This document shows, one piece after another, positions 37,943 to 52,100 of a DNA stretch of 64,000 bases; position 1 is the first letter of the stretch, and every line of letters starts with the position of its first letter. The stretch is from assembly GCA_905331475.1 (NCBI GenBank), contig CAJNYU010004312.1, positions 62,001 to 126,000 on the forward strand. The letters are read 5' to 3'. The DNA is from Rotaria socialis (lineage: Eukaryota > Rotifera > Eurotatoria > Philodinida > Philodinidae). The translations under genes and the position numbers were made by a program. The notes beneath the pieces are model-generated. The model did no database searches. It was not told the DNA's origin and saw nothing but the letters and a program-made list of their open reading frames with translations.

Positions 37943-38107
37943 GGTAAGTTATATATTATATTTACAATATTCTGCAATTACAAACACGATGAAACTTATT
38001 TTATCATATGTCATTGTTTATTCTTAGTTTCTTGTTATGAAAGCTAACAAATAATTCTTCCATCGGCAAAAAGCGTTTTCTCACAACACTAAATTCTTTA
38101 AAAAAAG

Positions 38108-38607
38108 CAGTTAGAAACAAATGATATTGAAAGTCAAATTTTAAATCTTCTCGTTCAATTTGAAATTCTCAACGTTCAAGTTAAATCGTCCAGTCGACGT
38201 CAACGTCGAAATAGATTTCTTCGACTAGCTACGAATCGATCTGATAGTCTGACAGCTAGCTTATTAATTCTTGCTGATCATGCATTTAAAATGTCACGCA
38301 GTATGTTCACTTATTTATGACGTAAAGTATAATCATTTTTCTCAAATAGCTTTTTCGGATAGAACCTATCATAAAAAATAAAACTACGATTCATGTTAAA
38401 CTAGAAAAAGCAATCGATTATAATACACAAATGATTCGTCGACTCGTGAAAAATGGAAATTCAGTTCCAGACAAAATGTAGATCACTAGTCAACTACATG
38501 ATGAAACCAAACGATTTATATGAAAACTTACTCTTGAGACGCGATGTGAACAAAAACTTATCAATTATAATCCGAAAATAAAACGTAAACTTATGTTTAT
38601 AATATAA
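38108..38607 (+). pseudogene. further decayed coding fragments, unassigned
   Basis: 38108-38301, after a T/A-rich tract plus AAG, reads ETNDIESQILNLLVQFEI, RRQRRNRFLRLATNRSD, LLILADHAFKMS without a stop. 38342-38607 reads IEPIIKNKTTIHVKLEKA, MIRRLVKNGNSVPDKM, then TAG, and later TGA. A third short piece (38690-38770) may belong. The region could be the 3' part of the preceding relic or a separate dead gene. Confidence 0.35.
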
Positions 38608-40203
38608 ACATATTCAATTTAGACACTACCTTCTGAGTTTAACAAAATAAAACTATTCTATTCTTTTTAGGGGTTGATATCAATCAAAAATTCGACTAAC
38701 GTATCGAGCCAAATTTTATTTACTTGTTTTTATCATGATCGATGGTTCTGGTCTATTTCCTATTTTTATTCTATAGATGTACGAAAAACAACTGTTGGCA
38801 TTGACAAACCGTGCTGCTGGATACTGACCGTTTCTTTTTCTTGTTCAAATGCTGTGTGTTAGAAATAAATAAATAGCAACGAAATGTTAGTTCTTACATA
38901 AAAATTTGCTTGGCGCGCTTATTACATATTTTTCCTATCGCCATTGGTCATAGAATAAGAAAATTTTTCGTGTTCCGTAAAAAGGTCAATATGAATTCTG
39001 TTCTTGGCATAAGAACAGCAATAAAAATCATTGAAAAAATCTTTGGCAGCATTTTAAATAGCTAAAATATGAATGGTAGATTACTATTAAATTCAATTGC
39101 TCAATAGAATACATCAGATGTATACAGAGTTTGATAATGTGAATGATTTAAAAGCCTATTTGAAGATTATGATAACTAATTGAGTGGACAAATATTAATC
39201 AAAACAGATTCAGTCCACTGTTCATCTTTAGATTCGAGTTAAAATTGTCTAGTCCCCCAGCAATAGTTTCATCATCACAATTTACCAGAAAACGAATCAT
39301 ATTGAAAGATCCTATGAAAAAACTGTACGAATGAAATATTCCGGCAATACAGAGTAGCGAATCTTTGAACAGTACATTTTCTCATGTAATCACTTCGTTC
39401 TTTTTTATCTAAAAATATATGCATCTCAGTCTGTCGTTTAATTCCTGTATGATAACTTCAAAACATCTCACATGGAACATTGTTTGCATTGAAAGTGGAT
39501 TGATAATTTCAAAAATAAATAACTTTTGTATTTCGCTATCGTACAAGACCATTTTATCACGCTGGAAAAACAACATTTGTGACTAACTGATCATGCATTT
39601 CATATATACGTACAATACTTGTATGTTTAGTGAACATGTAAACAAAAATCCACGATAGTAAGAACAGTGCGTTTTCTTATACTAAGACTTAATTTTTAAT
39701 TAAGTTACACATTTTATTACAAGATGGGCTTGAAAATCGAACTTTCAGAAATCGGTGTATTGAATATGTTTATTGTACTTAAATGATACTCTCTAAATGT
39801 TGTTTAAGATAAAACTATGTTTTGATTTTGACCAAGGAATATCTTGAGATCATACAAATACTGTAACCTTCAAGTAAAAGGTGAAACATCTCAAAATCAT
39901 CTTGATAGAACGTTTGGGAAAAAACAATGGCGTATAAATGTAATCTAACTAGAAGAAGGACGGATCAACTAAATACAGACAGTTTGTTCTAGAAGAAAAT
40001 CGCATATTGACTGATTTTATATCAATTTAATAATTGAAGACTTCTCTGATCGTTTATCGTAAAAAATAACTTCGAATAGAAAAAAGCAAGCTAAAGGCAA
40101 AGTAAATAGATGAAAAATGGGTTTTCCTAGACATTTATATAAGAACAGTTCCCAAAAAAGTATTAACAGATATTGATGATCGGACAACAACAGAAGAAAT
40201 AGA
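38608..40203. other. intergenic between relics and OPA1
   Basis: AT-rich, no supported exon. A short coding-like segment just after 38690 is noted with the preceding relic. The last 100 bp should contain the OPA1 3' UTR (minus strand). Confidence 0.45.
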
Positions 40204-43200
40204 TTATTTTTCTGTATTCAAAGCTTCAATAAATTCTTCTAGTTTTTCTTGAATTTGTCGAACACGTTCTACAAAAACAAGAATTAACAATTTCTTTATT
40301 AACGAAAAAAGTACTCACTCAATTCTTCTGCTAAATCTACTCGTTTTCCTTGAAGAAGATTTGCCTTCAATGTTTCATCTCCACTGAAATCATCTAGAAT
40401 TTCTTTGACTTCTCTTTCGAGTCGACGAGCTAAAATAAAGATCATTTATTTTCGTGCATAAACAGTTTAGAAAACAAACTTTCAATATTTGATATTTGTT
40501 GTCGAATCGCATTACTTGTTATTTCGATCATACGTTTTAAACGCCAAAAGAAAACAACTTCATGACAGTCAAGCTAAACGAATCAAAAACAGGTCATATC
40601 TATAATGACAAATATCGTACGTACGCCTTGATCAGAAAATCCTTTTTGATAATAATAAAAAAATCGACGGCAATCAAAACATGTCGTTAGATTTTGTTTG
40701 AGAAAATGAATTTTGTATACACGTTGCCAGGTATCATTGATCTAGAGATTAAGCATCTTTAAATAGTACACATAGATGAAGAAGCGTACAAATTCGTTAG
40801 AAACATCGACTTTTTGTGATTGAAGATTTTTTTTTACAGTTGTCAATTCATCTTGATCAAGAACAGAGCGAAGCTAAAAAATGACATGAAACACTAAATC
40901 ATAGATATAACTTACAGAAAAAGTCCTAATGATATACTATAATCAATCCTTAGAATGTTAAACAAAGGAAATCATAAGTGAACGACAGAATCGATCCACT
41001 GAATTTTTAACCAACGAGAGCGCTATATCGTCTCATTGCTGCAACAAAATAAGTTTTTAAGAATAGAGCTAATGAATTAATTAGATACTATTATCTAGTG
41101 TAGTGACGTTACAACAGTTTAATTATATAGTATTGAAGGATGGAGATCGGCGGTATTTCACCTTATCAACTTTCTGCATTTACTTAATCTACTAAATATA
41201 CGGTACAACAATAGAACAACATCAACAACCTCATCATATGGAATACAGATATCATCAAAAACTTAAGAAGAAAAGTAGACTCTCTGAATTATTCGACTTG
41301 AAAAAAGCTGTCAACATAATCCTTGTAGGATTAAACAGTGAAGCAAAGTTTGAATGCTGTTAATAACCTTACTGGTATTGTTTCGTCAACTTTTTACTTA
41401 ATTATTCAGAAGTGCAATACAAAAAAAACAGTTCTTTTATCATAAAGAAGCCTTGTTCTGTGGCAGTCTTTGATTAGCAACATCTATAACTGAAAGACGA
41501 TACACATAGCTAAGATCTCTGTGGTGCACCTAAATATGTACCTTTCAAACCCAGTAATTTTTGTAGAATCTCTTTTACAAAAGATCAAGAAAGCAAAGAT
41601 GATACTCTATGGATCGGATAGTAACTATCACTTATTCTATCTATAAATAGAATATGATTGAACTAAATAATATGAAATTTTCATGAGCATGAAATCAATA
41701 TGCAAAAATTTCAAAAGAATCATATTTTTTAAATTTTCTGATCAAATAAATGTTCATACCACTTGATTAGCTTTAGTTGTTTGATTTAACTGTTGTCTAC
41801 TTGTTAAGACTTTTTCTAATTCTTTAACACATTGCTGTCGATTTTTTTCTTCAATAGTCGATGTTTGAAAGCCAATTAATGTCTTCCATGAGTTTTGATT
41901 CGTATTCGATAATAATTCTGATTCTTCATGTTCTAGCTCTTTACGTAAAGCATTTTCCATAAATTTCGTAGCCGATTCCCATTGTTGTTTATCTGGTACA
42001 TTACGATCTTGTAATGCTTGCGCTTGAATGACTCTCTATTCGAACAAAAAACAAATAATCGTATTAAATAAATAATATGTTTATGTATACAAGTGAATCA
42101 AGAGCTTTTGCATCCCATTGATGTCTAGAACGACATGCTTGAACAACATGCATTTTTACATCATTCGTAATTGAATCATAGGAACGACTTTTTTGATCAC
42201 GTTCAATTAATCCTTGAAATTCATCAAGTAACACAAGGTGACCAATATGAACACATTGACGTGGTAATTCTTTTTCAGCCCATTGCTGTAATTTAACATC
42301 AACAGTTGTATTAAACCCGCTGGAAACGAACAACATTAAAAAAAAGATTCTATTGAATTACTCGTTTGGTTCGACAGAAAAAAGATCTACCCGACGGATC
42401 CTGCTTGAGAAGCTGTAACAAAAACATCATTGAAAACAAAGTTGCACATCGTTGACCACAGATGTTTTGATAAATTTTCTTCCCTAAATTAAATATTCAT
42501 TTGAAATTTCATAGAGTTGATCTAACGTAAGAATAATTACCATTGACGACTAGGTATTTGACTTAGATTTACAACTTCATCAAGTATTTCACCACGAGCT
42601 TTTTCATACAATTCATCCTAAACAAAGAAATAAAATAATGAATCATAAAAATTTTAAGTTGAGAAACAAACTCGATCTTGTTCACGTGTTTTTGGAAAAC
42701 TATTTTTCCATTCGGTTTCTAAATTAAATCTTGTTGCCTTAAAAGTATCAGATTGTTGTTCAACACTTTCTTTAACCATTTTCCAAAAACAATCACTAAC
42801 TGCAAAACTCAAATTACGTGTTGTTGTTTGAGTAGCTTTAAACACCCCATCACTTTAAATTACCAAATAAATAAATTGAAAAATAGACGAATGAAAATTC
42901 GCTTACCGAAATAGTTTAGAATTTTGAAAAAATTCTTCTTCATATTTTTGAATGGACTCTATTGGATCATCGGCACTTCCTAAATGAATATGGACTTGTA
43001 TTGTTTTTATTTATTTAGTGGAAAATGGTTTTTTATTGAATTTCGCCGACTTATTCACACATATTGTTATGCAATAGAAAGCAAGAGTCACTCTTCTTCC
43101 AGTAAAAGTAAAATTTATGTCTTGAAGAAAAGCTATGATATTAAGTCTTTTATAAGAAAAACGTCTAACCTTTGCCAGTAACAACTGCAAAATAACCTAA

Positions 43201-45515
43201 AGCTTTCATTAGAAATAGTCTGCCATCAAGAATCTTTCTAATCTAAATTTGAAGAGAAAAGAGTTTCGTATTCATGATTTTAAAATCAATGTTTTTACTA
43301 ACTCGGTCACTATCACGAAGATTAGCTTCAGCTAAATCAACTTTGGTTAGAACAAAAATAGTTCTTTTACCATATGGATCCATTTTCGAAACAAGTTCAG
43401 TTACATTACTACGTTCTGCATCAACACTTCCATCTGAAAAAAATACTTAAAAAATGCATGCATCAATTAACATTGAATCTAAAATATTTACCTTGAATAC
43501 AAAGAATAATAGCATTTGGATTCGACATATAACTATTCGCCAAGCGTGCAATTGAATTTTTTGTATCTGATGCCATACCGATTGTCTCCGTCTTAAATGA
43601 AAATTAACCAGCGAATTAGATTTTTACAAAAAGAATTATTTATAACTAACACTAATAATGCCGGGTAAATCAACAAGTACCATACGTTGAAGACCGGGAC
43701 CTTTTACTGATAGTGAAATAACCTAAATTTTTTTGTTTATGGAATATTTGATAATGAAAATATTTGCAAACAAACTTCACTACTGATTGTTTGACCGTCT
43801 CTAACAGATGCACGCATGCGAAGTTCAATTTCTCTTCGAAGAGCAGCTAACTAAAGAAGTAAACTGATATTATGTGACATTAAAGCAATGGTATGTATAC
43901 ATCTGTTTCTCTTGTTAAATCATATTCTTTACTGCTATTTTTAAAACTTGCAACATGATAAGGACCTTCGCTTAAAGTAACTTTTACTGGACTACGCGTC
44001 ATCATTTCACCGGCACCTCTAAAAAAAAGTAGATACAAGTTGAATATGAAAAATACAAATGAATAACATTAACATACCGAGGAAATATACGTGCTTGGGT
44101 TATCATTTCAAGTACACTAGTTTTACCCGAACTTTGATCACCAATAACAACAACCTGAATAGAAAAATTCAATGATGCAATCAATTGTTACGGGGGAAAA
44201 AATAAGAATAGAGGCTTTTTATATTTTTAGTTAAAAGTATGCGATTCTAGTAGAATATTCTGAAGTACATGAGATTCGCCAGAATCCCAATGGTACTCAT
44301 CTTTGCACAATTCATAACATCTACTTTGACTTCGCCCTTTTTGTTATGTGTTTGAAAAATTAACAACTGTGCAGTAACAACATCACTTTATCGTATATTT
44401 TAGTTGGTCATAATTAGAATAATTCAATTTATATGCGTATAAATGATACACAGTTTTAAATCTCTCGATGAATAGCCTATTTAACAATCATATTTACTCG
44501 AGGTAGATGATCTTGAATATTGTAATTAGTATCATATTCACTTAATTCATCTAATACTTCACTGTACATATCGATGAGTGATTTCTGGAAAAAAAGCGAA
44601 GAATTGAAATTATCTACATGGATCGAGTAAAACAAACTTTAATTTTTCGTAATTTTTTTACACTTGAATTTTTATCTTGTTTTAATAGAAGTTGTTTTTT
44701 TAATGATTGTAATTCTTTTTCTAATCGATCTATTTCACGTTGATATTTAATTTGTATAGCCATCATTTCTTGCTGAATTTTTTCTTGGCGTTCATGTGCT
44801 TGAACGTGAGCTGTCTGTAGTACGAAAAATTCAATGAAAATTTCATGACAAGAAAAGTATTAACTTTGCTTGATTTTTCTCGCTCTTCATTTGTTGATTG
44901 GCTATCTTGATATGATTTAGCCAGATTAAAAAAAGCATCTAATACAACGCACGATGAAAAAAACTAGCTATGAAAAAACAGTTTGGTTTCTACTTGATGG
45001 TTTTTGTTCATAATTATTGAATAGGAAAGGTGAACCAAGAGTTAAAAATCCTAAAACTGCAACACGTCTTTTTAGTAAAAATTAATAAAAAAAGAAAAGT
45101 TCTACTTGAAAATGTTGTTGTTAAAAGATAATCAGTAAGCCTTTCATGGAATTGTCTAATGCGATCTAATAAATTACTCTATACAAACAAAACATTATAC
45201 GAATGATCAAGTGGGAAAGAAAGAAACAAATTTTCCTTACGGTATCAGGAAATGAAGTAGTACTTGTTAAATCGAATAAATGTTTCCTCAATGCTTCAAT
45301 ATCTTGTTCAGGCGTGTTCTGTTTCATCCATGATATATCTGGTAGTTTCTCTTGTATTTCTTTGTGTTTCTAAAAACCGCAATAGTATCGATAAAATTGA
45401 TTTGAGAAACGAAACGAAGGTGAATGATATTTACTTTATGAACTACATAACTGCCACCAACAGTTGTACTCAAAACTAAATAACGAAGTCGAAGAAGACG
45501 AAGTAAAGATGACAT
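40204..45515 (-). CDS. OPA1: OPA1, mitochondrial inner-membrane dynamin-like GTPase
   Basis: Large GTPase that fuses inner membranes and shapes cristae. Twenty-five exons on the minus strand keep phase throughout, from 45515-45435 and 45369-45241 down to 40429-40319 and 40268-40204 (TAA), giving about 909 aa. It starts [20 protein letters not shown], which aligns with the OPA1 transmembrane segment. Then: coiled coil ([19 protein letters not shown]), [15 protein letters not shown]1 [31 protein letters not shown]3 [25 protein letters not shown]4 [15 protein letters not shown]. The middle and stalk follow ([48 protein letters not shown]), then CRRFFYYYQ and a C-terminal coil ([14 protein letters not shown]). 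The longest intron is about 890 nt (41759-40874). No mitochondrial targeting sequence precedes the transmembrane segment, so 5' coding exons are probably missing from the model; a possible acceptor (GAATAG) lies just upstream of the ATG. Confidence 0.95.
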
Positions 45516-48500
45516 GTAAGATCTATTCAAAATTAAATAGAAGTTTACGTTTTGAAAAAGAAAACTTATTGATGGAAAATCTAAGCACTGCATGAAAGAT
45601 TATTTAAGTGGCTCATTTATGTGATCCAATGCAATATTTATGTGCTGAGAGACGGCAGGAACGACATCTATTTCTAATAAAACATATAACTTTGTTGTAG
45701 AACTGCACAAGTAAATTTCGATTCGATCAAGGATGTTCGAAATTATGATTTATCATTTTGTAAAAATAATTGTTAAAAGGCAAAAACAGTGTTAGAAATT
45801 CACGAACAGTTACTCATTCGCAGTTCTGAAGTTCTTTTGTCGCTGCGTTCTTCATAAGAAAGGACACTGATCATTGAGTTCTTTTTCTGATGAAAAAATA
45901 ATTATCGTAGATCTTGTCAACATGTATATTTGAACAAGCATCATGTCTCTATGACTAACAAAGATATGCGACGAATGACTTGGTATTATTATCATATTTA
46001 GTGCTTGTAGTTATGTTTCAATTCTTGTACTGCACATAAAATCAAGTGGTCGGGTAATTTTAGTATATCTTCGTCAAATTGTTGTTTTCATTGTTTTCTT
46101 TTTTCATTTCTCATATGTAGAGATGAAAGGTCACTTTAGTAGCGGAATCGATACTAACGTTTCTTTTCAGCGACTGAATGAAGGCTAATCGTAATTATTG
46201 TATTTATTTTTCTCACCAATCTAATATATCTGCCTGTAAACTGTAATGGCGTTTGGCAAGTGTAAATAGAATAGATTTATTCTTGTTAAAAAATTGATAA
46301 ATATTCGATACATTAGTAAGAAGGCAAGAATGACATCAGATGAATATTTCATTGAAATTCTCAATCAATCCTAGCTTATCAGAATATCTTGCAGCTGACT
46401 TATGTATGCTAAATTGACTTTTCTTTTACCTCGATCTAAATAATGTCCTCGATATTTATTATCGTTGTGTAATTCAACTTTAAAATTATCAGTTGTACAT
46501 GAACTTCAAGCACTATACCAATGTGAATTAATTCATCAGAAACTTGATAAATATAATTTTGCATTTGATAAATACACATGATGTTTGAATCGAGTCAACA
46601 AAAACAACATGGCATTCACAAAACAAATTAATCGTCTATTACTATGTATACTACGCTATACGTATATTACTGTCTCTGTATGACCATCGTGTTTTACACT
46701 AATCTCAACAGGATGTACACGTTGTATATATTTTCTCTATTGATTAATAACAACACAATTATTTATATTAATAAATAGAAAGAAAAGTATTTCTATTGTT
46801 TGCAATTCTTTTTTTCCTATTTGTATTATTCTTCAACTAGTATAATTAACTTAAAAAGAGTTTTTGTTGAAGAGATACGAATGATCGTATGTTATTCTTT
46901 CAGAACTGTTACATTTCAAGTCATGTTTCATTACATTTAAGTCGATTTTGGCGTTGAGTTTCAATATCATGCGATCTTTTGTAAAAAATGATTTCACCAA
47001 TTCGTATCAGTTAGACCATACTATATCCTATGAAATGTAGTAAAACAAAAAGTTTAGAAACAATATTTTCTATCTCAGTTTTGGCTAATTATAACAATCA
47101 AAACATACATCGCTGATGGTTTTGAAGTAAAAATTGATTGGGTATTCCTAAAAACAATTCAAGAAGTTGGTCAGAGTGAATAATGATTGTTTAAGCCATT
47201 AGAATGAAAGAAAACAAATGGTTCTCTCGTTTTCTATTAAAAATAAATGATACATATCATTTTCTATGTTATCCCATTGTATTGATTATTATAATTATGC
47301 AAGAAAATCGGATGAGAAAAAGAGAATGCTAATTGCATAAAAAAAAAGAATATAGGCGCTATGCTGCTAAAACACTCCGAAAACGAGTTCAACTAATATA
47401 TGGTAGACGCTTTCTCTACAGACATAATTATTAGTATAAAAATTATTTTGAAATATCTAGAAAAGAAATCTGTATACCACGTTTGGACTAATTCTAATTT
47501 AAGCTATTTGAAATAAAATTTCATTCTTCAGTACATCTGTAACAACATTGATTACGGTTGGTAGCTGAGTTCATCATTAGTTTTTACGGCAGTGTAAGTG
47601 GAAAACAACAAACTTAAAAACTCCGGAACTTGAATAGCAGAGATTTTACGATACTTAATAAAACTTAAGAATAGTTCTGCACACAGCAAGATACATTATG
47701 AAACTATTTGAAAGTAGCAGAAATCCTATAAATGGTTGTATGTGGATTGCTTCCGTAGCTGTAGAAGATACAAATGATTTGAATCCTTCATGAGTCAGTC
47801 AGAAATCATCGAGAAACCATTTATTTTTAGTGATTTTGTATAAATTTTAATGGCATCTACTTGCTTGCAGTAATTTCTCACTTTGCCAAACTTATGCTAA
47901 CTGACCAAAAGTCAAATAGGGTGTTGGGAATTCCTATGCTGTCATTTGCACCTTGGAAACCAGTATTATTGTCGTCTAAAATTTTATTAATATCAGTTTC
48001 AAATACAGTCACTCCAATTTTGGCTATCGAAACCCAACAAGTTTAATTAGTTTTCTTACGAATTTTTCATCAACTTAATGCATGTCAAAATCGTCGGTAT
48101 GAATATTCATTGGAATCAAACCGTCCTTTACTTAAACACCAACATATCTTCTCTTACCGAGACATGGCCACTCCTGCCCCCCTCAATCTTCCATACAGAC
48201 ACTACAAGTCATGAGTATATTAGTGAACTTGAATGTGCATCGTCTTTGACTTATTTAATATCGCGAGTGTGTTCTGGAAGAGCCTATTAAACTTCGTATC
48301 GTCTGAAGGGCTCTAACGAACCGTAAGATTGTTCGTTCGTTATGTGACTGCAAAAGTAATGAATATACAGAAATCTCAACCGCCATTTTCAAGATATAAA
48401 ATAAATAAGCCTTCAACGTTTTTTTCTGTTTCGCTTGTTCTTTGATAATAAATGAACCTCAAGAACCATAAAACATATCAGAGTAAAGAAGCAAGGATTT

Positions 48501-48762
48501 CTATTATTATGTGCTTCATTACTTACCTTATTGAAGTTAGTAAGAGACTCTTATTAACGTAAGAGTATATGAAACAATATTCTTTTCCGATAAGCGACTC
48601 TCATAAACCCCGAGTGAGCTTTTTTATTACTTGAATTGATAAGAAATTTTGATCAATTACAATAATCCGCTTTCTTCATCGTTGGTAAAATTTCAAAAAG
48701 TAGCCTGAAATATCTTTAAACATATGACCCGATTCAATCAAGTAAATCAATTTGCTACTACC
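45516..48762. other. OPA1 5' flank and intergenic sequence
   Basis: It may hide a 5' OPA1 exon encoding the mitochondrial presequence; none was found. It contains the coding-like fragments at 46430-46736. A slightly GC-richer patch at 47860-48300 has two open frames on + without family support. The rest shows nothing. Confidence 0.4.
46430..46736 (-). other. coding-like fragments, possible exons or relic
   Basis: Minus-strand 46736-46662 reads RKYIQRVHPVEISVKHDGHT...TVIY between a TAG acceptor and a GTATAG donor (25 codons, phase 0). Minus-strand 46503-46430 reads TDNFKVELHNDNKYRGHYLD before a GTAAAA donor. The residue make-up looks coding and unlike the surroundings, but the two pieces do not join in phase without another exon. 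Not recognised. Confidence 0.25.
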
Positions 48763-49199
48763 ATGCAGCCACTTGCTTCCAATCCATTTGCGCAATTCAA
48801 CGACAATTGAAGAACAGGGCTGTGTGGATGTTGCAACAATATGGGCCAATGTGAGATGAATATTCAGTTAGTTACTCGTGATTTTTTGTTTTCATGTTTA
48901 ATTTAGGCTGTTACGCATATTTCTGTTTTTCCTGTTTTGTTCTGTCGATCGCAAGAAAGATCGATGAATCGTGTATATCGTGTTGCTGCGTTCCTGGTGC
49001 ACTTGTTGTATACTGCATGAAAATTAGATCAATTCTTCGCATTCAGGTGAGTTGATCTACGTACGAATCAGATAAGACTGAGCTATTATTTTATTTTCAT
49101 CAGGGTGATTCTTGTGATGACTATTGTGCTGTCACATGTTGTCCATGTTGTGCTGCAGTTCAGATGCGAAATGAGCTCATTGAACGAGGACTTGGTTAA
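48763..49199 (+). pseudogene. PLAC8/cornifelin-family gene with premature TGA
   Basis: Three exons, 48763-48850, 48907-49046 and 49104-49199, join in phase (GTGAGA...TTTAG and GTGAGT...CATCAG), giving 108 codons including the stop. The product is a typical cysteine-rich PLAC8 protein: RTGLCGCCNNMGQCCYAYFC at the front, CISCCCVPGALVVYCMKIRS in the middle, LRIQGDSCDDYCAVTCCPCC and VQMRNELIERGLG at the end. Everything is intact except codon 16, which is TGA (48808-48810) at the position where the family has its conserved Trp (TGG) before T/S-G-L-C. A single G-to-A change explains it. No downstream ATG would restore a full domain. It is therefore a very young pseudogene, a loss-of-function allele or a base error. 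PLAC8 proteins are small membrane-associated proteins; the role here is unknown. Confidence 0.8.
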
Positions 49200-52100
49200 A
49201 TCGATCTGATACACAGATGAAAGAAATCGTGAACTGAAGAATAAAGCATTGAATGACTATAGTATTTACTTAAAAATCAAACTAATGCTTCTATGATATT
49301 ATTACTAATATAAGCGGAGTGAAACTATTAATTTAAGATTTCCCTTGACTGAACTGAAGAACAAAAAATGACCGTATGATATGTGTAAAAAATCTTTTTT
49401 TCTCAACATTGTTCTGATAATTTGGAAATTACTATAGGCTGAAATTTTCTTCATTTTGTAAATTTAACTGATTTATTCAATGTTTCAAATATTTGTAAAA
49501 GCATCGATAGTTTACATTGTACGATAAGCAATGAATTTCGTGCTACAATCACATAAAATGCTGATTTCATATAATTAGTCATCGTCAATATGAATTTGAA
49601 CAGAAATAATCGATATGTTGACAATATTAGTTTTCGTATATTTATTACTGCCAACATTATTGTTCGCTGTTTGAAAATAATTATTAACTTCTTTAAGATT
49701 TTATTATATTGGCATAATTTGTGTAAGTATCTATGAAACTACGATGTACGCTTTATCCAGCTATAAAATCTTTTGAAAAACTTACGATTCTACAGACCTT
49801 TTTAGAGGGTAAGATATATGCATAATTAACAGCTCCATAAGTAACTATCCATGCTTTTTGCCAATGAAACGTTCAATGAAAAACATATTTTTTATGAATA
49901 AAACATATGAAATCGGCAATGTTCAAGAAAAGAAATCAGAAATACGACCGGAATGTTGTAAATTCCGAGATTCTATTTATATAATCATAGAAATATGGTG
50001 ATTATTTTAAATCAAGTCCATATCGACATCTTATTTCAACATTTATTTGAATGATTCAGTTTTTTCTTTCATAGAGAGAGACTGTACTTGAAAGCGCTTT
50101 GTAACTTTTACTTCATTTTTGCATTGTTTTAAATCGAAAAAAAGACTACATGCTTTAATTAAAATACAGCGAATTCAACATTTCAACATTCCTATATTCA
50201 TCATTAATATCTAAATGATACGAAATAAACCAGACACAAACTGAAATATCGTAATATTGACCTCTTCTAATTTATGATTTACGTCACAAATAAGTAGTAT
50301 TGCCATTTTTTCTGGCAAACTGTTACATATCAATTGTTTCTGTCTACGTTATAATCTATATAGCAAGCGATACGATGTTTTACACAGAACAGGACTTAAC
50401 ATCATATTGATAAATACTAGCTCTTTGTTACGCATGAACGTTGACCTATTTAATTGGTTGCCAGAGCTTTCTGAACAGAAAGATAAGAATGGCATTTGTC
50501 TGCAAAAAGGTTGAATATGAGTATTGATTTTATTCATATACTTCGCGTCAAAATTCATGCAAGATCACATTATCAAATCTAAACCGTCTAATTGACTTTC
50601 TTTCTTTTCTTTTTTTTATGAAGATACGTATCTATACTAAAACATTATTTTTAATATCTTTTTCTATAAGTGTGGATCTAGATTAGTAGCACATACTCTG
50701 CGTTCTAGTGTCATTCTTGATAATTTAATAATAGAAAAATTCTCCATTCTTTTTTATGTATTTTAATTCAAATAGAAAATATTGTGAAGTGAATATCATT
50801 TTATTTTGTTATATCCAAACAAGAATAACCACCGAAGTGTCATTTAAGACATGGATTAGTAAGTGAATATAGCTTACATTTATTTATATGAAGTATGTTA
50901 CAATGTAGACTAAAATTAAATAAGTATGTTCGATTTATTTGCTCTCTTATAAAAGCGATCAGATTTCAATTCTTACATAATTTTATATTTGAATACCTAT
51001 TTCATAGTATAGTTAATTCCTTTGTTTTTTATTTTTAAAATATTCGTATGATCTTTAATTGTTTGATCAGATGAATAAATGTTCATCTAAAAACATAGCC
51101 GACGTGATGTTTTAGATTTTTCAAAAATTTAATGTAATCAATCTTAAATCGGTGAATTTCTTTCATTCATACAAAGTCGAAGAAAAATCTCATGAGAAAA
51201 TGGTTTCAGTCATGCTGATACCGAACATGACCATTTGACAGTTAATTAGATCTTCATAAGTTGATTTCCTACATTAAGTAATTTATTATCATCGATAATG
51301 GGAAATTCTTCAATTTGAAATGTTATTTTTTTGTTGGAAAAAAATTGACACTATTTCGATTGACAAAACGTGCATGCATACGTAATATTATTGTACACTT
51401 AAAATAAATTCTTGGAAAATATAAAATATTATTGAATACTAGTGAACTCGATATGTTCTATAATCATCGAACACGAGCCTTACAAAATTTCTATTTAAGA
51501 AAGTGAGTGTGTGGGTGATAGCCTTCAAATCGCTCACTTTGGGCGAGAAAGTAATTGGTGCATTGAAAACGTTCGTTTCTTCTACGTGTAATCAAGGGAG
51601 TCTTCAAATTGATTCGTCACAAAATAGTATTTACAGACAAAATATTTTCTTTTTTTTTCTCAATACACTCCAATCCAAAAGTAAATTAAAATCATAGTTT
51701 TGTATCAAATCAGGATACCTTATTCTTAATGTGTAATAAGAAAAAACATTATTTGTATAACTGAATTAACATAATAGAAAAGTGGTGTAACATAATACAA
51801 ATATTTTGAAACCGAGTACTTGACTTTCTAAATAAATTATTGCTCTAGTTATAACATAACATAACGCAATCATTCTAGTCTCAAATGCTTATTATGAATT
51901 ATTCCATGCTTGTTTCTTATTTGATATGATTACACGAAGAATGGTTCGTTTTTTTTCTTGACATCTTATATCATTTATCACTTTTTGCAGCTGAGACATA
52001 GTTACCTGGTTATTTATCGCATAAACAATGAGGCATATTAATAATAATGTAACAATGTATCTTGCCAATTTCAATGTGACCAGATCATAAGAGATCTACT

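Noticed and set aside
47861..48290. Two adjacent open frames in a GC-richer patch
   Set aside because: The frames do not join sensibly and neither strand gives a recognisable domain; the patch may be regulatory or chance.
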